NCBI GenBank assembly: GCA_026214975.1
Contig: CM047808.1
Span: 63,204,583-63,268,582, forward strand
Direction of reading: 5' to 3'
Length of the DNA: 64,000 nt
Source: Gentiana macrophylla
Taxonomy: Eukaryota; Streptophyta; Magnoliopsida; Gentianales; Gentianaceae
Numbering within the stretch: position 1 is the first letter of the stretch; each line of letters starts with the position of its first letter. Shown in pieces: positions 44,096 to 55,923 of this stretch. The position numbers and the translations under genes are program-made. The notes under the pieces are model-generated. The model did not search any database. It was given only the letters and a program-made list of their open reading frames with translations, and had not been told where the DNA came from.

Positions 44096-44123
44096 ATGGC
44101 GAAAGCATCTTCTCATTTCAGGT
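44096..44123 (+). CDS. Possible first exon (MAKASSHFR then splice donor)
   Basis: ATGGCGAAAGCATCTTCTCA followed by TTTCAG/GTAAGC, a strong donor, after a leader-like GA-rich stretch. The MULE inserted 40 bp further on. Sequence beyond the MULE (46683-46811) has an open frame (ERIGVSVVGNIGRWSYL, ending VSWK). Whether these belong to one gene cannot be shown, and the family is unknown. Confidence 0.22.
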
Positions 44124-44520
44124 AAGCAAGAGACGTTACAAGTGTTTAGACGGAAGAGAAGTGGGATTTTTTTTTCAGGCCTAACAAAAGGCTTGACTTT
44201 TTTTATAGGTTGAACTTTATTGCCGTGGCCGAAAACAGGTGTTCCTACAATATATATACGGGAAGGGCAATTCACGGACTTATTATGTGTGGGAAATGAC
44301 TAAATTTCAGTATATAACATCAAAGGATGCTATTGATGGAAGTAACGGCTTTTCCGAACTTGTTACGCGTCACGGAAATTGTGCTTCATGTACATAATAT
44401 TGGAGGAATTGTGCTTCATGTACATAATATTGGAGGGATCCGGCAATAACAATTAGAAATCCTTATTGACGGGGAGAGAGAGCAATTCAACATGATCATT
44501 TATATATCACAATCTATTTA

Positions 44521-44692
44521 GAGTAATGATAGAGTCACAACGCATTTACACAACGGATTGACACAACAATCATCTATGCCCTTCATTGTTGTGGGATTTT
44601 AATTGATTGATCTAGGTCCCACAATAATGAAGGGCATAGATGATTGTTGTGTCAATCCGTTGTGTAAATGCGTTGTGACTCTATCCTTACTC
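44521..44692. mobile_element. Palindromic MITE inside left MULE arm
   Basis: 172 bp, almost entirely self-complementary: GAGTAATGATAGAGTCACAA at one end and TTGTGACTCTATCCTTACTC at the other, with CCTTCATTGTTGTGGG / CCCACAATAATGAAGG in the middle. The target duplication is not clear. The same unit is in the right arm (46145-46316), so it was present before the arms were duplicated. Confidence 0.7.
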
Positions 44693-45127
44693 GTCTATTT
44701 ATATATTGATGAAATTTTTCGATAAAGAATTTCAACACAACACGCACACGGATTTACCGACCCATAATAGAAACATATACATAAAATACACACAGACATA
44801 TTATATACATGATATATACATATATACATACGTTATGCAGGATAGCATAGAGAAATTATATAATCAGGTCACTGTAGTGACATGTATTTAATGTCGTGTC
44901 ATATAGACACTGAATTTTTGAGTCTCCGTGGGATTACGACACAACAAACACAATATTCGGAAAAACTGACGACAATGTGTCTATATATAGACAGATGGTT
45001 AGGTTATTCTGAATATTGTTTTTGTTGTGTTGTGCTGTCTAAATATTTTTGTAAACACGTGGTTAGGTTTATTTTAGGCATCACAACGCAAAAAAACTCT
45101 ATACGAAAAAACTAACCATTTGTATAT

Positions 45128-45129
<2 letters not shown>

Positions 45130-45199
<70 letters not shown>

Positions 45200-45282
45200 T
45201 GGTTAGATTTTTACTTAATATTGTATATATACATACTAAACATTTTGTGTGTGTGTGTGTGTGAGTGTATATATATATATAT
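45130..45282. repeat. TA / AC / GT microsatellites, left arm
   Basis: (TA)26 at 45130-45182, (AC)8 at 45184-45199, (GT)9 at 45246-45263, short (AT) at 45270-45282. Confidence 0.95.
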
Positions 45283-45562
45283 TATCGAGAGAAAGAAATT
45301 TTACATTCAGATCATTGTATATTTACGCACAGACTAAATTTGTACAAATAACTCACAATTTCGAAATTTTTTTTGTAAGAAAGAAATAAATTTCTACAAT
45401 ATCAAAAATTCTACAATATCGAAATTCATCTTGTAGAAATGATATTGTAAAAATTTTGATATATGTTTTGAATGTAAAAATTTTGATTCATCTTGTATAT
45501 ATATATATGTTTAGTCTGTGCGTAAATATACAATGATCTGAATGTAAAATTTCTTTCTCTTG

Positions 45563-45565
<3 letters not shown>

Positions 45566-45614
<49 letters not shown>
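45566..45614. repeat. AT microsatellite, right arm
   Basis: (AT)24 with flanking CACACA and GTGTGT runs mirroring the left arm. Confidence 0.95.
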
Positions 45615-45617
<3 letters not shown>

Positions 45618-46144
45618 TCACACACACGCACAAAATTTTTAGTATGTATATATACAATATTCGTAAAAATCTAACCACGTGTGTGTGTGTGTCTATATAT
45701 ATAAAGATATACAAATTGTTAGTTTTTTCGCATAGAGTTTTTTTGCGTTGTGATGCCTAAAATAAACCTAACCACGTGTTTACAATAATATTTAGACAGC
45801 ACAACACAACAAAAACAATATTCAGAATAACCTAACCATTTGTCTATATATAGACACATTGTCAGGTTTTTCCGAATATTGTGTTTGTTGTGTCGTGTCC
45901 CACGGGAGACTCAAAAAAAATTCAGGTCTATACAGACCTGACATTAAATACATGTCGCTACAGTGACCTGATTATATAATTTATCTATGCTATCCTGCAT
46001 AACGTATGTATATATGTATATATCATGTGTATATAATATGTCTGTGTGTATTTTATGTATATGTTTCTATTATGGATCGGTAAATCCGTGTGCGTGTTGT
46101 GTTGAAATTCTTTATCGAAAAATTTCATCAATATATAAATAGAC

Positions 46145-46316
46145 GAGTAAGGATAGAGTCACAACACATTTACACAAACGGACGACACAACAATCATCTA
46201 TGCCTTCATTATTGTGGGACCTAGATCAATCAATTAAAATCCCACAACAATGAAGGGCATAGATGATTGTTGTGTCAATCTGTTGTGTAAATGCGTTGTG
46301 ACTCTATCATTACTCT
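46145..46316. mobile_element. Palindromic MITE inside right MULE arm
   Basis: Counterpart of 44521-44692, with a few substitutions and small deletions (for example ACACAAACGGACGACAC in place of ACACAACGGATTGACAC). Confidence 0.7.
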
Positions 46317-46682
46317 AAATAGATTGTTATATATAAATAGACTGTGTTGAATTGCTCTCTCGCCCCGTCAATAAGGATTTCTAATTGTTATTGCCGGACC
46401 CTCCAATATTATGTACATGAAGCACAATTCCTCCAATATTATGTACATGAAGCACAATTTCCGTATGTAACAAGTCCGGAAAAGCCGTTCGCCCCATCAA
46501 TAGCATCCTTTGATGTTATATACGGAATTTAGTCATTTCCCACACATAATAAGTCCGTGAATTGCCCTTCCCGTATATATATTATAGGAACACCTGTTTT
46601 CGGCCACGGCAATAAAGTTCAACCTATAAAAAAAGTCAAGCCTTTTGTTAGGCCTGAAAAAAAAAAATTTCCCAAGAGAAGT

Positions 46683-47091
46683 AGTCTGGTGTTTCAGCAG
46701 AAGCAATTAATGGAAAGGATAGGTGTATCTGTTGTTGGGAATATTGGGAGGTGGAGTTATTTAACGGACAGAGACATTTTGGAGGATTTGGGGGAAGTTT
46801 CTTGGAAATAATAGAGTAGTGGGGGTGGCAGATGTATATTGGAGGGTGTAGGGTTTGAGGTTTATGTGTACTAAAAGGACATTAGGTTAAAGAAAAAGTT
46901 GGGCTAAAGGACTTTTATTATTGGGCTCGGTTAAAAGAAATTAGGCCGAGAAAAAGAAAAGGGAGCAAGCAGAAGATTAAGAGCTAGCAGGCCTAAAATA
47001 TTAATTAGCATAAATGAACGAGCTCGAACGAACTTAAACTAGCTGAATTCGAGCCGTGTTCATGAAAGCTCGGTTCATTTAACAGCTCTAC
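46683..47091. other. Interval between MULE and candidate Helitron end
   Basis: Contains a short plus-strand open frame to 46811 and a GAGCTCGAACGAAC / AAGCTCGGTTCATTT segment common in plant dispersed repeats. No recognised gene. Confidence 0.35.
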
Positions 47092-47127
47092 ACGCCGTGC
47101 ATTGCACGGCGTAAGCATTGGAACTAG
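47092..47127 (+). mobile_element. Candidate Helitron 3' terminus
   Basis: Hairpin ACGCCGTGC-ATT-GCACGGCGT (47092-47112), then 11 bases, then CTAG followed by T (47124-47128). Helitrons end in a short GC-rich hairpin about 10-12 bases before CTRR and insert between A and T. The 5' TC end was not identified, so this is a terminus only. Confidence 0.5.
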
Positions 47128-47287
47128 TAACTATAGTAATATTTGTCTTTTAAATTTTATATTACAAACTTCTATTATGAACTTTTAATCTTTTTTATTA
47201 ATATTTGGAGATTGATTGTGTTGTTATGTGCATGTAATTATTGCTTTTTTATTAATATTTTGAGTTCGTGTCAAACTGGCCAATTTT

Positions 47288-48004
47288 TGTGACGCCCCTG
47301 TCCCGGATACCGAGTCCCTATTCGGAAAAAAACGCCCGGCACGCATATAATTAAATTTTAATCTAGTTATACACTTAAGTCTTACGTAAGCAGACATCAG
47401 AGAACAAGCGGAAGACAAAACGACTGACTCGGGTAACTGAAATGACTAATAAACGATCGAGAGTAACACATGCTGCATCTATTACTTCATCAAAAGACTT
47501 ATTATAACATCAAATACAAATAGAATCCACTACATCATGATATCCATAAACTGAAACCACTATTATTCCAACAGTACAAGGGATGAGAGAATATATACCA
47601 AAATTACAATACAGTAAAGAATAATAAACTCTGTCTGCATCATCTCTGGGTCACTCTTCAGTGGCCTCAAAAACAACCTACAAACACCACCTTCTCGGGG
47701 TTGGAACAAGAAAGAGGAGGGGGAAAGTACATACGTACTTAGTAAGGGGTAGAAGAAACGGTTACACAGTATATTTATATATATAAGACACATCAAGATA
47801 AAGTCTACAATCTCTACCACATAGGTTGCATTGAGATCACGCTCACCCTCTACTAGTTCACATAGTACAACCTCACACACACAAATTTGTTACATCAATA
47901 CCAAAGGACACTACACACGGTGAACAATTGCACCGCAACACGGGAAGCACCTCAAGGGCACGGGCTTAGGTCCCCGTTTGGGAGTCACACGCGTCCCTTG
48001 GCAT
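47288..48004 (-). repeat. LTR-A fragment (U5 end)
   Basis: Matches 49300-50010 and 55924-56577. Breaks at CCTTGGCAT/AACGTTAGCC, where internal sequence begins. Confidence 0.85.
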
Positions 48005-49299
48005 AACGTTAGCCTCACAAACACCCTTCTAAAAGACTTGACTCAGGAGGACATCAACTTCATGGATCAACTTCTAGAACACAACAGTCATAACTTATCA
48101 CTCTTTGCCTTGGCCTTAAGTCAGGAGGTGAAGGTTCTTTTTAGGCGGTTGGAGTTGATATTTACTCCAGATCAGTCGTTATCGACTTGTACAGCCCAAA
48201 ATAAAAGAGATTTGCGCACTATCAAAAGATAAGAGATTTAGATACTGGAGTTTCTCAAATGATAGCAAAATATTAGAATTTTTAAGGAGAAGTAGTCGGT
48301 CAAAAACAATTATTTTCGCCGGATGCACAAGCTGTCAGAATTCCCTGGTTAGTAAACACTGACTTGAAATGCAGATTTCGATCAAACGGAAATGAATTTG
48401 AACTTAACTCCAGAAGGAAAGTTGTAGATAAAATTGTTGTCTACAACATATCAAAAATTTAGGTCATTTGAATGTGGTTAACCTGTTCAAAACGGAAGCA
48501 GAAGTGAAAGTGATGCTGCAGATTTTCTGGACAGAGTGTCCTGCAATAACATGAACTTTCTGAACAATCCATGTGGATTATCAAGTTATTGTAAAAAGAG
48601 AAATTGTAGAAAATACAGTGGTCTATCTTGATGAAAATTTTCAGAATCTTTGGAGAAAGGGAAACAGTTGTACATGAAAGGAAAACACAGGAACAATAGC
48701 ATTCACCTGTGTTGGATAACGTTACCTCCAAGGACGGTGTAAACCATGTATTAACGCAAGAAACCTTTAACACTGGTGATTGTAATAACTGAGAAGCACT
48801 TGGAAACTATAGAATTGTATACGGAGTTCGTGTGGAACCCATCTCGAGTAAAGCAAGATTAAAGAATTTTGATTAACACAAACCAAGCAACAGTGAAAAG
48901 TGGGAGTGAAGGATTTGTGGAGTTGATTCGGACATCGTTCTCTACAAGAATAAGTCACGCCAAAGTGTAGGTTTTGACATTGAGGTGTAGAAAGAAGTGG
49001 AGAGATCACAATAGGGAGTGTAAAGAATATTCAACCAAGAGGACCTCAACTTAAAGGTGTAGGCATAAGACTCCGATCCCAAAGCTTTACTTAGAGGGGT
49101 TTCACTTAATCCTAGGTGATGTGGTTTGGTTTAGAGACTTCAACCTTAAGGGTTCGTTTCTTAACGGACTAACTTAATAGGGTCTACACTTAAAAGATCT
49201 AAGTGGAAGATTCTCACCTTACGTTTCTAAACACGACTAGAGCACGTCTTAAGAGTTTAAGTCCTATGCAGCGGGGTTACTTGACGCTCTAATACCAAC
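48005..49299 (-). repeat. 5' internal region next to LTR-B (copy of 54626-55923)
   Basis: About 1.3 kb nearly identical to 54626-55923. The minus strand begins TTGGTATTAGAGCGTC (49283-49298), a tRNA-Met primer-binding site with one change. No gag recognised; short ORFs are not conserved between copies. Confidence 0.8.
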
Positions 49300-51642
49300 T
49301 GTGACGCCCATGTCCCAGATACCTAATCCCTATCCGGAAAAAAACGCCCGGCACGCATATAATTAAATTTTAGTTATACATGTAAGCCTTACGTAAGCAA
49401 ACATTAGAGAACAAGCGGAATACAAAACAACTGACTCAGGTAACAGAAACGACTAATAAACGATCGAGAGTAACACAGGCTGCATCTATTACTTCATCAA
49501 AAGACTTATTATAACATCAAATACAAATAGAATCCACTACATCATGATATCCATATACTGAATCCACTATTATTCCAACAATACATGGGATGAGAGAATC
49601 TATACCAAATTACAATACAGTAAAGAATAATAAACTCCGTCTGCATCATCTCTGGGTCACTCTTTAGTGGCCTCAAAAACAACCTACAAACACCACCTTC
49701 TCGGGGTGAGAACAAGAAAGAAGAGGGGGTAAGTACATACGTACTTAGTAAGGGGTAGAAGAAATGGTTACACGGTATATTTATATATATAAGACACATC
49801 AAGATAAAGTCTACAATCTCTACCACATAGGTTGCATTGAGATCACGCTCACCCTCTACTAGATCACATAGTACAACCTCACACACATAAATTTGTTACA
49901 TCAATACCAAAGGACAACGCACGGTGAACAACTGCACCGCAACACGAGAAGCACCTCAAGGGCATGGGCTTAGGTCCCCGTGTGGGAGTCACACGCGTCC
50001 CTTGGCATCAGACCAAGTAGAGGAGTGTAATAGTCCCATGCTAAGAAGAATAAACGTGCCTCACCTGTGATATTGACGTTTTAGCTTATAGACACACACA
50101 TATGTAATTTACGAGTTTTAGTCTAACCACCTGATTCATTCACATAAAAAGGCTTCTTAGGGACTTCTAGTCATAAACATCTAATTACATTACCGAGCAC
50201 GTTGTAAAGAGATCATTGACTACTAAGTCAATGTCCCACAAGGCCTAAACAAAGCCTTTCGGTGCTCCCACCTTCTCCCCGCAGAGGGTCTCAGTTGTGG
50301 TGCGATTTGATACCATCATACCAAGGCTACCAGAAGTTGATGTTATACATTGCAAATTAACATATAATGTCTCACAAAGACATGTATACCAGACCATAAC
50401 ATATTGTACACGAATAATAACTAAACAAGTTGAATAATATCGCATCATATAATACTTAGAAACATAAATACTACCCTTGTATTTCATTATCATTATTATT
50501 ATTAATATTATCATCCGAAAAGAAACAAATAACATAGTCCCTTTTTGTCCTGGGAAACCGACGGCAATGCAGCAACAATAGATTAGTAACCCTTTCTTTT
50601 TTCTTTTCTGTTTCTTTTTCTTTTTCTTTCTTCTCTGGTAACTAATTACTAAATATAAACATAATGCAGTATGAATGTATATAACTGCATAACTTCCCCT
50701 TTTCTTTATAACCATTCGAAAGCATTGCACATACCCCTGACTCTAAGCTCTAGGTTACGTGATTAACCTCTCCCCACATTCCTGTGGGATCTGGGGTGGG
50801 GGGGCCCTCATGGTTAGGGTATAACCATTTTCGAAAGCATTGCACAGTACCTGTTGTTCTTTTTTTTCCTCTCTTTTTTTTCAATATTTATTATTATCAT
50901 TATAACCTTCCGAATGTACATGAATATATGTTCTTTCCCTTCCGTTCCCAAACATATATATCCAAAACGAAACCTTTACCACACCGACAGGAAGCAATTA
51001 AATAATTAAAACAAATGATAACCAATTAAATTACGGTTGAACACTAAAAATCCGTTTAAAAACACCCCCTTACCTTTTAGCAATCCAAAAGTGATTCCAA
51101 CGCAAAAACTGAAAGCAAAAGTAAACCCTTCGATTCTCAACTCCTATGATCAACCTACGATAATTAAACGACATACTACGATTAAACAACACTTTATTCT
51201 ATCAAAGCTCAAATTTTTCCTCAAAACGGTCAAGATTTCAAATTTAGGGTGAAACTGAAAACTCGCTGTTTAGAAAACGAAGAGTATGGAAATGACTATC
51301 TTCGTCCAGTGATCTATTTCTTCTACTGTCGCCTACTCAAAATCCTGATGGATTAGCCGCACGATTGAAGATTCCCTTCCTCCACTTTTTGGCAGACTCT
51401 GCGTCTGTCTCTCCTTTTTGACGTCGCTCTTCTTTTTTTTTTATAGAAATTTGCCGTGAAATATAAAAGGAATTAAGGAAATTATTTCCTTAAATACCAT
51501 TAATCAAAATCCTTTTAATTAAATAACTCCTTTTAATTATTTAAATCCTTTTAGTTAAATAGTTAGGATAAACAATAATTAGGTTAAAGTAAATTAAAAC
51601 TAATTACCCTCTTACCCTTCTTTGAAAATTCGGGGTGTTACA
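49300..51642 (-). repeat. LTR-B, complete 2.34-kb LTR
   Basis: Minus strand starts TGTAACACCCCGAATTTTC at 51642 and ends GGGCGTCACA at 49300. A polypurine tract (GTTTTAAGGGGGGAGGGA, 51643-51660) precedes it and a primer-binding site follows. TGTAACACCCCG starts are typical of plant chromovirus-type LTRs. Confidence 0.88.
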
Positions 51643-51660
51643 TCCCTCCCCCCTTAAAAC
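51643..51660 (-). promoter_or_regulatory. Polypurine tract
   Basis: Minus strand GTTTTAAGGGGGGAGGGA, directly before TGTAACACC. Preceded by TTTCGAGGACGAAACTTG, the usual end of gypsy internal regions. Confidence 0.85.
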
Positions 51661-52149
51661 AAGTTTCGTCCTCGAAACTGGTCATGATTGATAGGTGCTT
51701 GAACTCTGAAATTTCACAAAACGTCTCGTCTTCTAGCTATCATGCTGTTTCTACCGGAGTGTGATTGCTCCACAAACTAAGACTAGTTGTTTATCTTCCT
51801 TCTTAACTTTATTCATCTTATCTTTTAAAGTGAACTCCATTCTTCCATGTAGGTTAAGATCTCTTCAACCATTTCAAGGTCAAAGTTTGCTTCAACATCA
51901 ATATCGGTTAAGCATTGTTTATCAGACACATGAAAGTCATCATGCACTCGTGAAAAGGGATTCTGGTAACTCCAAATGGATAAGCCAAAGGTGCGACTTT
52001 AGACAAGTTCATGTAAGAGTCTTCATAACTGGGTTTAGTTGCATGTCCGCACTAGCCGCCTTACTCTTTTAACTAGAACGTCTTCTTGATTACACTTTAT
52101 CTTCAACTTCAAACTCTATCGATCTTCTTCTTCCATCTTCCCAATCTTC

Positions 52150-52400
52150 TACCCGTCTTGTGCCATCATGAGGTTGTGACGATCCACTTCAATCTTCTTG
52201 TTGGCTTGCCGTAAAAACTCTGGTATTGTATTTTATTACTGTTCCACTTCATCCTATAAAACTGTCTTTTTACGCTTTCCTCCATGCAGAGCTTCAAACG
52301 GTGACATCTGGATGTTGGCATGATAACTGGTATCATAAGCAAATCTAATTTCTCTATCTTTATTGAAGGCCTCCAACATTTTTGTTTCAACTCTCTACAC
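52150..52400 (-). pseudogene. Ty3/gypsy integrase C-terminal remnant
   Basis: Combining frames, the minus strand reads MLEAFNKDREIRFAYDTSYH, then MSPFEALHGGK, corresponding to the EFAYNNSYHxSIxMAPFEALYGRK region after the integrase core in chromoviruses. It continues with a VDRHNLMMAQDG-like stretch. Frames change and stops occur, so only a trace remains. No reverse transcriptase or RNase H was recognised upstream (52400-54620). Confidence 0.65.
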
Positions 52401-54625
52401 GTATTGGTTTCTTCAGGATGAGCTGCAATGGTATCTTGTGGGCTTCATTCATCACTATCTTCCTCAAACTTCTATATTCAAAATGCAGAGCCGAGTCTAT
52501 TTTTGAAGATTACCATCTTCCTCTAACTCATGACAACTGGCTGGATTGGTTCTGGCCACTCGCTTGTAATTGACAACATCTGGATCTTCATATTGTTTCT
52601 TCACGATCTCATCAACTGCCTCAAATATTGTAATCAATGGTACAACACACTTCGCTTCTGTTTGCTGACTGAATCAGGGCTGTTGAACTTTCCAACTGAT
52701 CCGCAACTCTTGGCACAATTGACTCTTTTTTTATCTCAGCTTCTATCACTGCAGCACAAGCTTGCTGTAAAACTTAAGGATTATTGCTGAAGGGTCTTTG
52801 AGTCTTCTCAGGAAAGAGAAACATGGACTTGTTATACTTTCTCTCTAACGGTCTGATCCAATCCTTATACCAATAAGGATTATCTTGGAAAGCAAATAAA
52901 GTTGAAAAGTGACAAGTTGGGTACCAACGTGGTATGTCAATATGGTAAGCCGAAGAAATGCATAAGTTCTCAAAACAAGAGAGGTCGCAGGGGTTACAAA
53001 CAAAAAGAAGACTTCGGGTTGATTAAGTCCAAGATTGAAGGATGAGCATTGTATCGTAGAAAGAAAAGGATAACCACCAAAAGAAAAAGGCAAAAATATT
53101 ATCTTGCAAATGAAATTCTTTTTAAAGAGTGGAATTCTACAAAATATGATGGTCTGCAAAGGAACTCCAACTGTTTGAGATGGAGATTTCCCATAAGCCC
53201 TTAAGAATAGGGATGCTAGGAGAAACATCAAACAATGGTCTTAGGAACATTCAATGGAAAAGAAGGAGAATACTGGACTTGAGAACATTAGGTAGGTGAC
53301 CTTGATTGTTAAAGATTTGGTTAAAAAAATGGCGGTTGGCGAGCTAGGAGAATCCTCAGTTCGCATGAATGTCGTAGAGGGAATCATCGTACAACAGAGA
53401 TGCAAAGCAAAGGTGCAAGGTCGATCACCAGAAACTAAACAATTTAGAAATCAAAGAGAGAGCAAGAATCTCAACATGGAGGAGCTATGGAGACAAAACG
53501 AGTACACCAAAAAGTCATAGAATGAAATGAAAACTTGTCAAGAAGTGTCCAAGTTTGTATTAGTCAAAGTGAGGTCATTCAAGATTTAAAGGGTATAAAG
53601 TTTTCCTCAAGATAATGTAGAGGAAAATCAAAAGTTTTGAAAAGGGGTCTGCGATAAACGAGCTTTGGAGTGAAGGAGAATAGAGACTTAAGAAATGTCG
53701 GATAAAGTTTGATTTCATAGAATTTGTTCAAACTTTCAAAACAAGTGTGAAAGATCATTGATGATCCAATTCAAAGGGTTCAAAGTTGCACCACTCGATA
53801 GGAATAGTACACTGCTAATGAATAAATGCTCAAGGTTATCCCTTATGAGGGAATTATAGGTTAAAATAAAATAGACATTTCGTCTAGTGTCACAAAATTG
53901 TTATATAAATACCAAGACAGAAGAGAAAATATCAGAAGGTAAGTCTATCGGTTCATGGCTCTAAATGGCATGAAAGATATTTAAAATTGTAAAGTTACAA
54001 GGTGCATTATTCTGAGTTGAAATTAGAAGTTTTGGAATTCAAGTGTTGATTGGCTAGATAGTGCCCGGAAGGCATCTTGGCAAAGACTACCTTCTGCTTG
54101 AAAACTAGTTCAGCATAAATTTCAGAAGGTCAAAAATGAATAATTTCAAGGGAAGGTCATGGTAGGTTTAAAGATATAACTGGCATGAAGGTGAGGTTCA
54201 TACCTTGAAAGAACGGCAACGTTAGGTGGAAAATTTACAACATCAACACTACCCTTATGAGGGAAGCTGAGAATAAACACAAGTAAGAAGAATGTTTCGT
54301 CATTAGAGGGTTTAATCAAATTGAATTTGAAATAAAGAATGGGAGTGCAACAATACAAAATTAGAGATGATTTGTTTCATATATTTAGAGAGTAAAAAGC
54401 AGTGAGCTTGTTCGGAAGAAAGGCTTAAGGAGATATGCTTCTGAGGTAACTCATGGCACAAGATGGTGAGTAGTTGCTGAATTCAAGGATCTCGAGTAAG
54501 GAATCAAAGGTGAAGTAATTTAATAGAAAACACACGATTGAAGGAAGGCATAAAAGGATTTGAACTTCAAGCGTGGCATACCGGAAGGTAACGTCTTTGT
54601 GCTTGTTTATATCTGCAAAATAAAC
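52400..54625 (-). other. Unrecognised internal region of gypsy-type element
   Basis: About 2.2 kb with only short ORFs (longest 52845-53231 minus, hydrophobic, no motif). No pol motif seen in either strand. Probably decayed or replaced internal sequence. Confidence 0.4.
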
Positions 54626-55923
54626 CATAACGTTAGCCTCACAAACACCCTTCTAAAAGACTTGACTCAGGAGGAGATCAATTCCAGGGATCAACTTCTA
54701 GAACACAACAGTCATAACTTATCACTCTTAGCCTTGGCCTTAAGTCAGGAGGTGAAGGTTCTTTTTAGGCGGTTGGAGTTGATATTTACACCAGATCAGT
54801 CGTTATCGACTTGTACAGCCCAAAATAAAAGAGATTTGCGCGTGATCAAATGATAAGATATTTAGATACTGGAGTTTCTCAAATGATAGCAAAATATTAG
54901 AATTTTTTAAGGAGAATTAGTCGGTCAAAAACAATTATTTTCGCCGGATGCACAAGCTGTCAGAATTCCCTGGTTAGTAAGCGCTGACTTGAAATGCAGA
55001 TTGCAATCAAACGGAAATGAATTTGAACTTAACTACAGAAGGAAAGTTGTAGATAAAAGTGTTTTCTACAACATATCAAAAATCTAGGTCATTTTAATGT
55101 GGTTAACCTGTTCAAAAAGGAATCAGAAGTGAAAGTGATGCTGCAGATTTTCATGACAGAGTGTCCGGCAATAACATGAACTTTCTGAACAATCCATGTG
55201 GATTATCAAGTTGTTGTAAAAAGAGAAATTGTAGGAAATACAGTGTTCTATCTTGATGAAAATTTTCAGAATCTTTGTAGAAAGGGAAACTGTTGTACAT
55301 GAAAGGAAAACACATGAACAACAGCATTCACCCGTGTTGGATAACGTTACCTCCAAAGGACGGTGTAAACCATGTATTAACGCAAGAAACCTTTAACACT
55401 GGTGATTGTAATAACTGAGAAGCACTTGGAAACTATAGAATTGTATATGGAGTTGGTGTGGAACCCATCTCGAGTAAAGCAAGATTAAAGAATTTTGATA
55501 AACACAAACCAAGCAACAGTGAAAAGTGGGAGTGAAGGATTTGTGGAGTTGATTCGGAGATCGTTCTCTACAAGAATAAGTCAAGCCAAAGTGTAGGTTT
55601 TGACATTGAGGTGTAGAAAGAAGTGGAGAGATCACAATAGGGAGTTTAAAGAATATTCAACCAAGAGGACCTCAACTTAAAGGTGTAGGCATAAGACTCG
55701 ATCCCAAAGCTTTACTTAGAGGGGTTTCACTTAATCTAGAGTGATGTGGTTTGGTTTAGAGACTTCAACCTTAAGGGTTCATTGCTTAACGGACTAACAT
55801 AAGAGGGTCTACACTAAAAGATCTAAGTGCAAGATTCTCACCTTACGTTTCTAAACACGACTAGACCACGTCTTAAGAGTTTAAGTCCTATGCAGCGGGG
55901 TTACTTGATGCTCTGATACCAAC
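54626..55923 (-). repeat. 5' internal region next to LTR-C (copy of 48005-49299)
   Basis: The minus strand begins with an intact primer-binding site TTGGTATCAGAGC (55910-55922). Confidence 0.82.

Larger units (their letters stand above)
44163..46673. mobile_element. Foldback Mutator-like element (MULE) with 1.16-kb inverted arms
   Basis: Left arm 44163-45337 and right arm 45511-46673 are inverted copies, starting GGGATTTTTTTTTCAGGCC and ending GGCCTGAAAAAAAAAAATTT plus CCC. Flanking both sides is the 9-bp direct repeat AAGAGAAGT (44154-44162 and 46674-46682). A 9-bp target duplication with long terminal inverted repeats is diagnostic for the Mutator superfamily. The loop is only about 173 bp. 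No transposase. Arms contain microsatellites and a smaller palindromic element. Confidence 0.9.

Noticed and set aside
45426..45760. Overlapping Tyr/Ile-rich ORFs
   Set aside because: They are translations of AT and GT microsatellites in the MULE arms.
49283..49299. tRNA-like sequence (also near 23198, 42910, 55915)
   Set aside because: Only 11-18 bases complementary to a tRNA 3' end: primer-binding sites, not tRNA genes.
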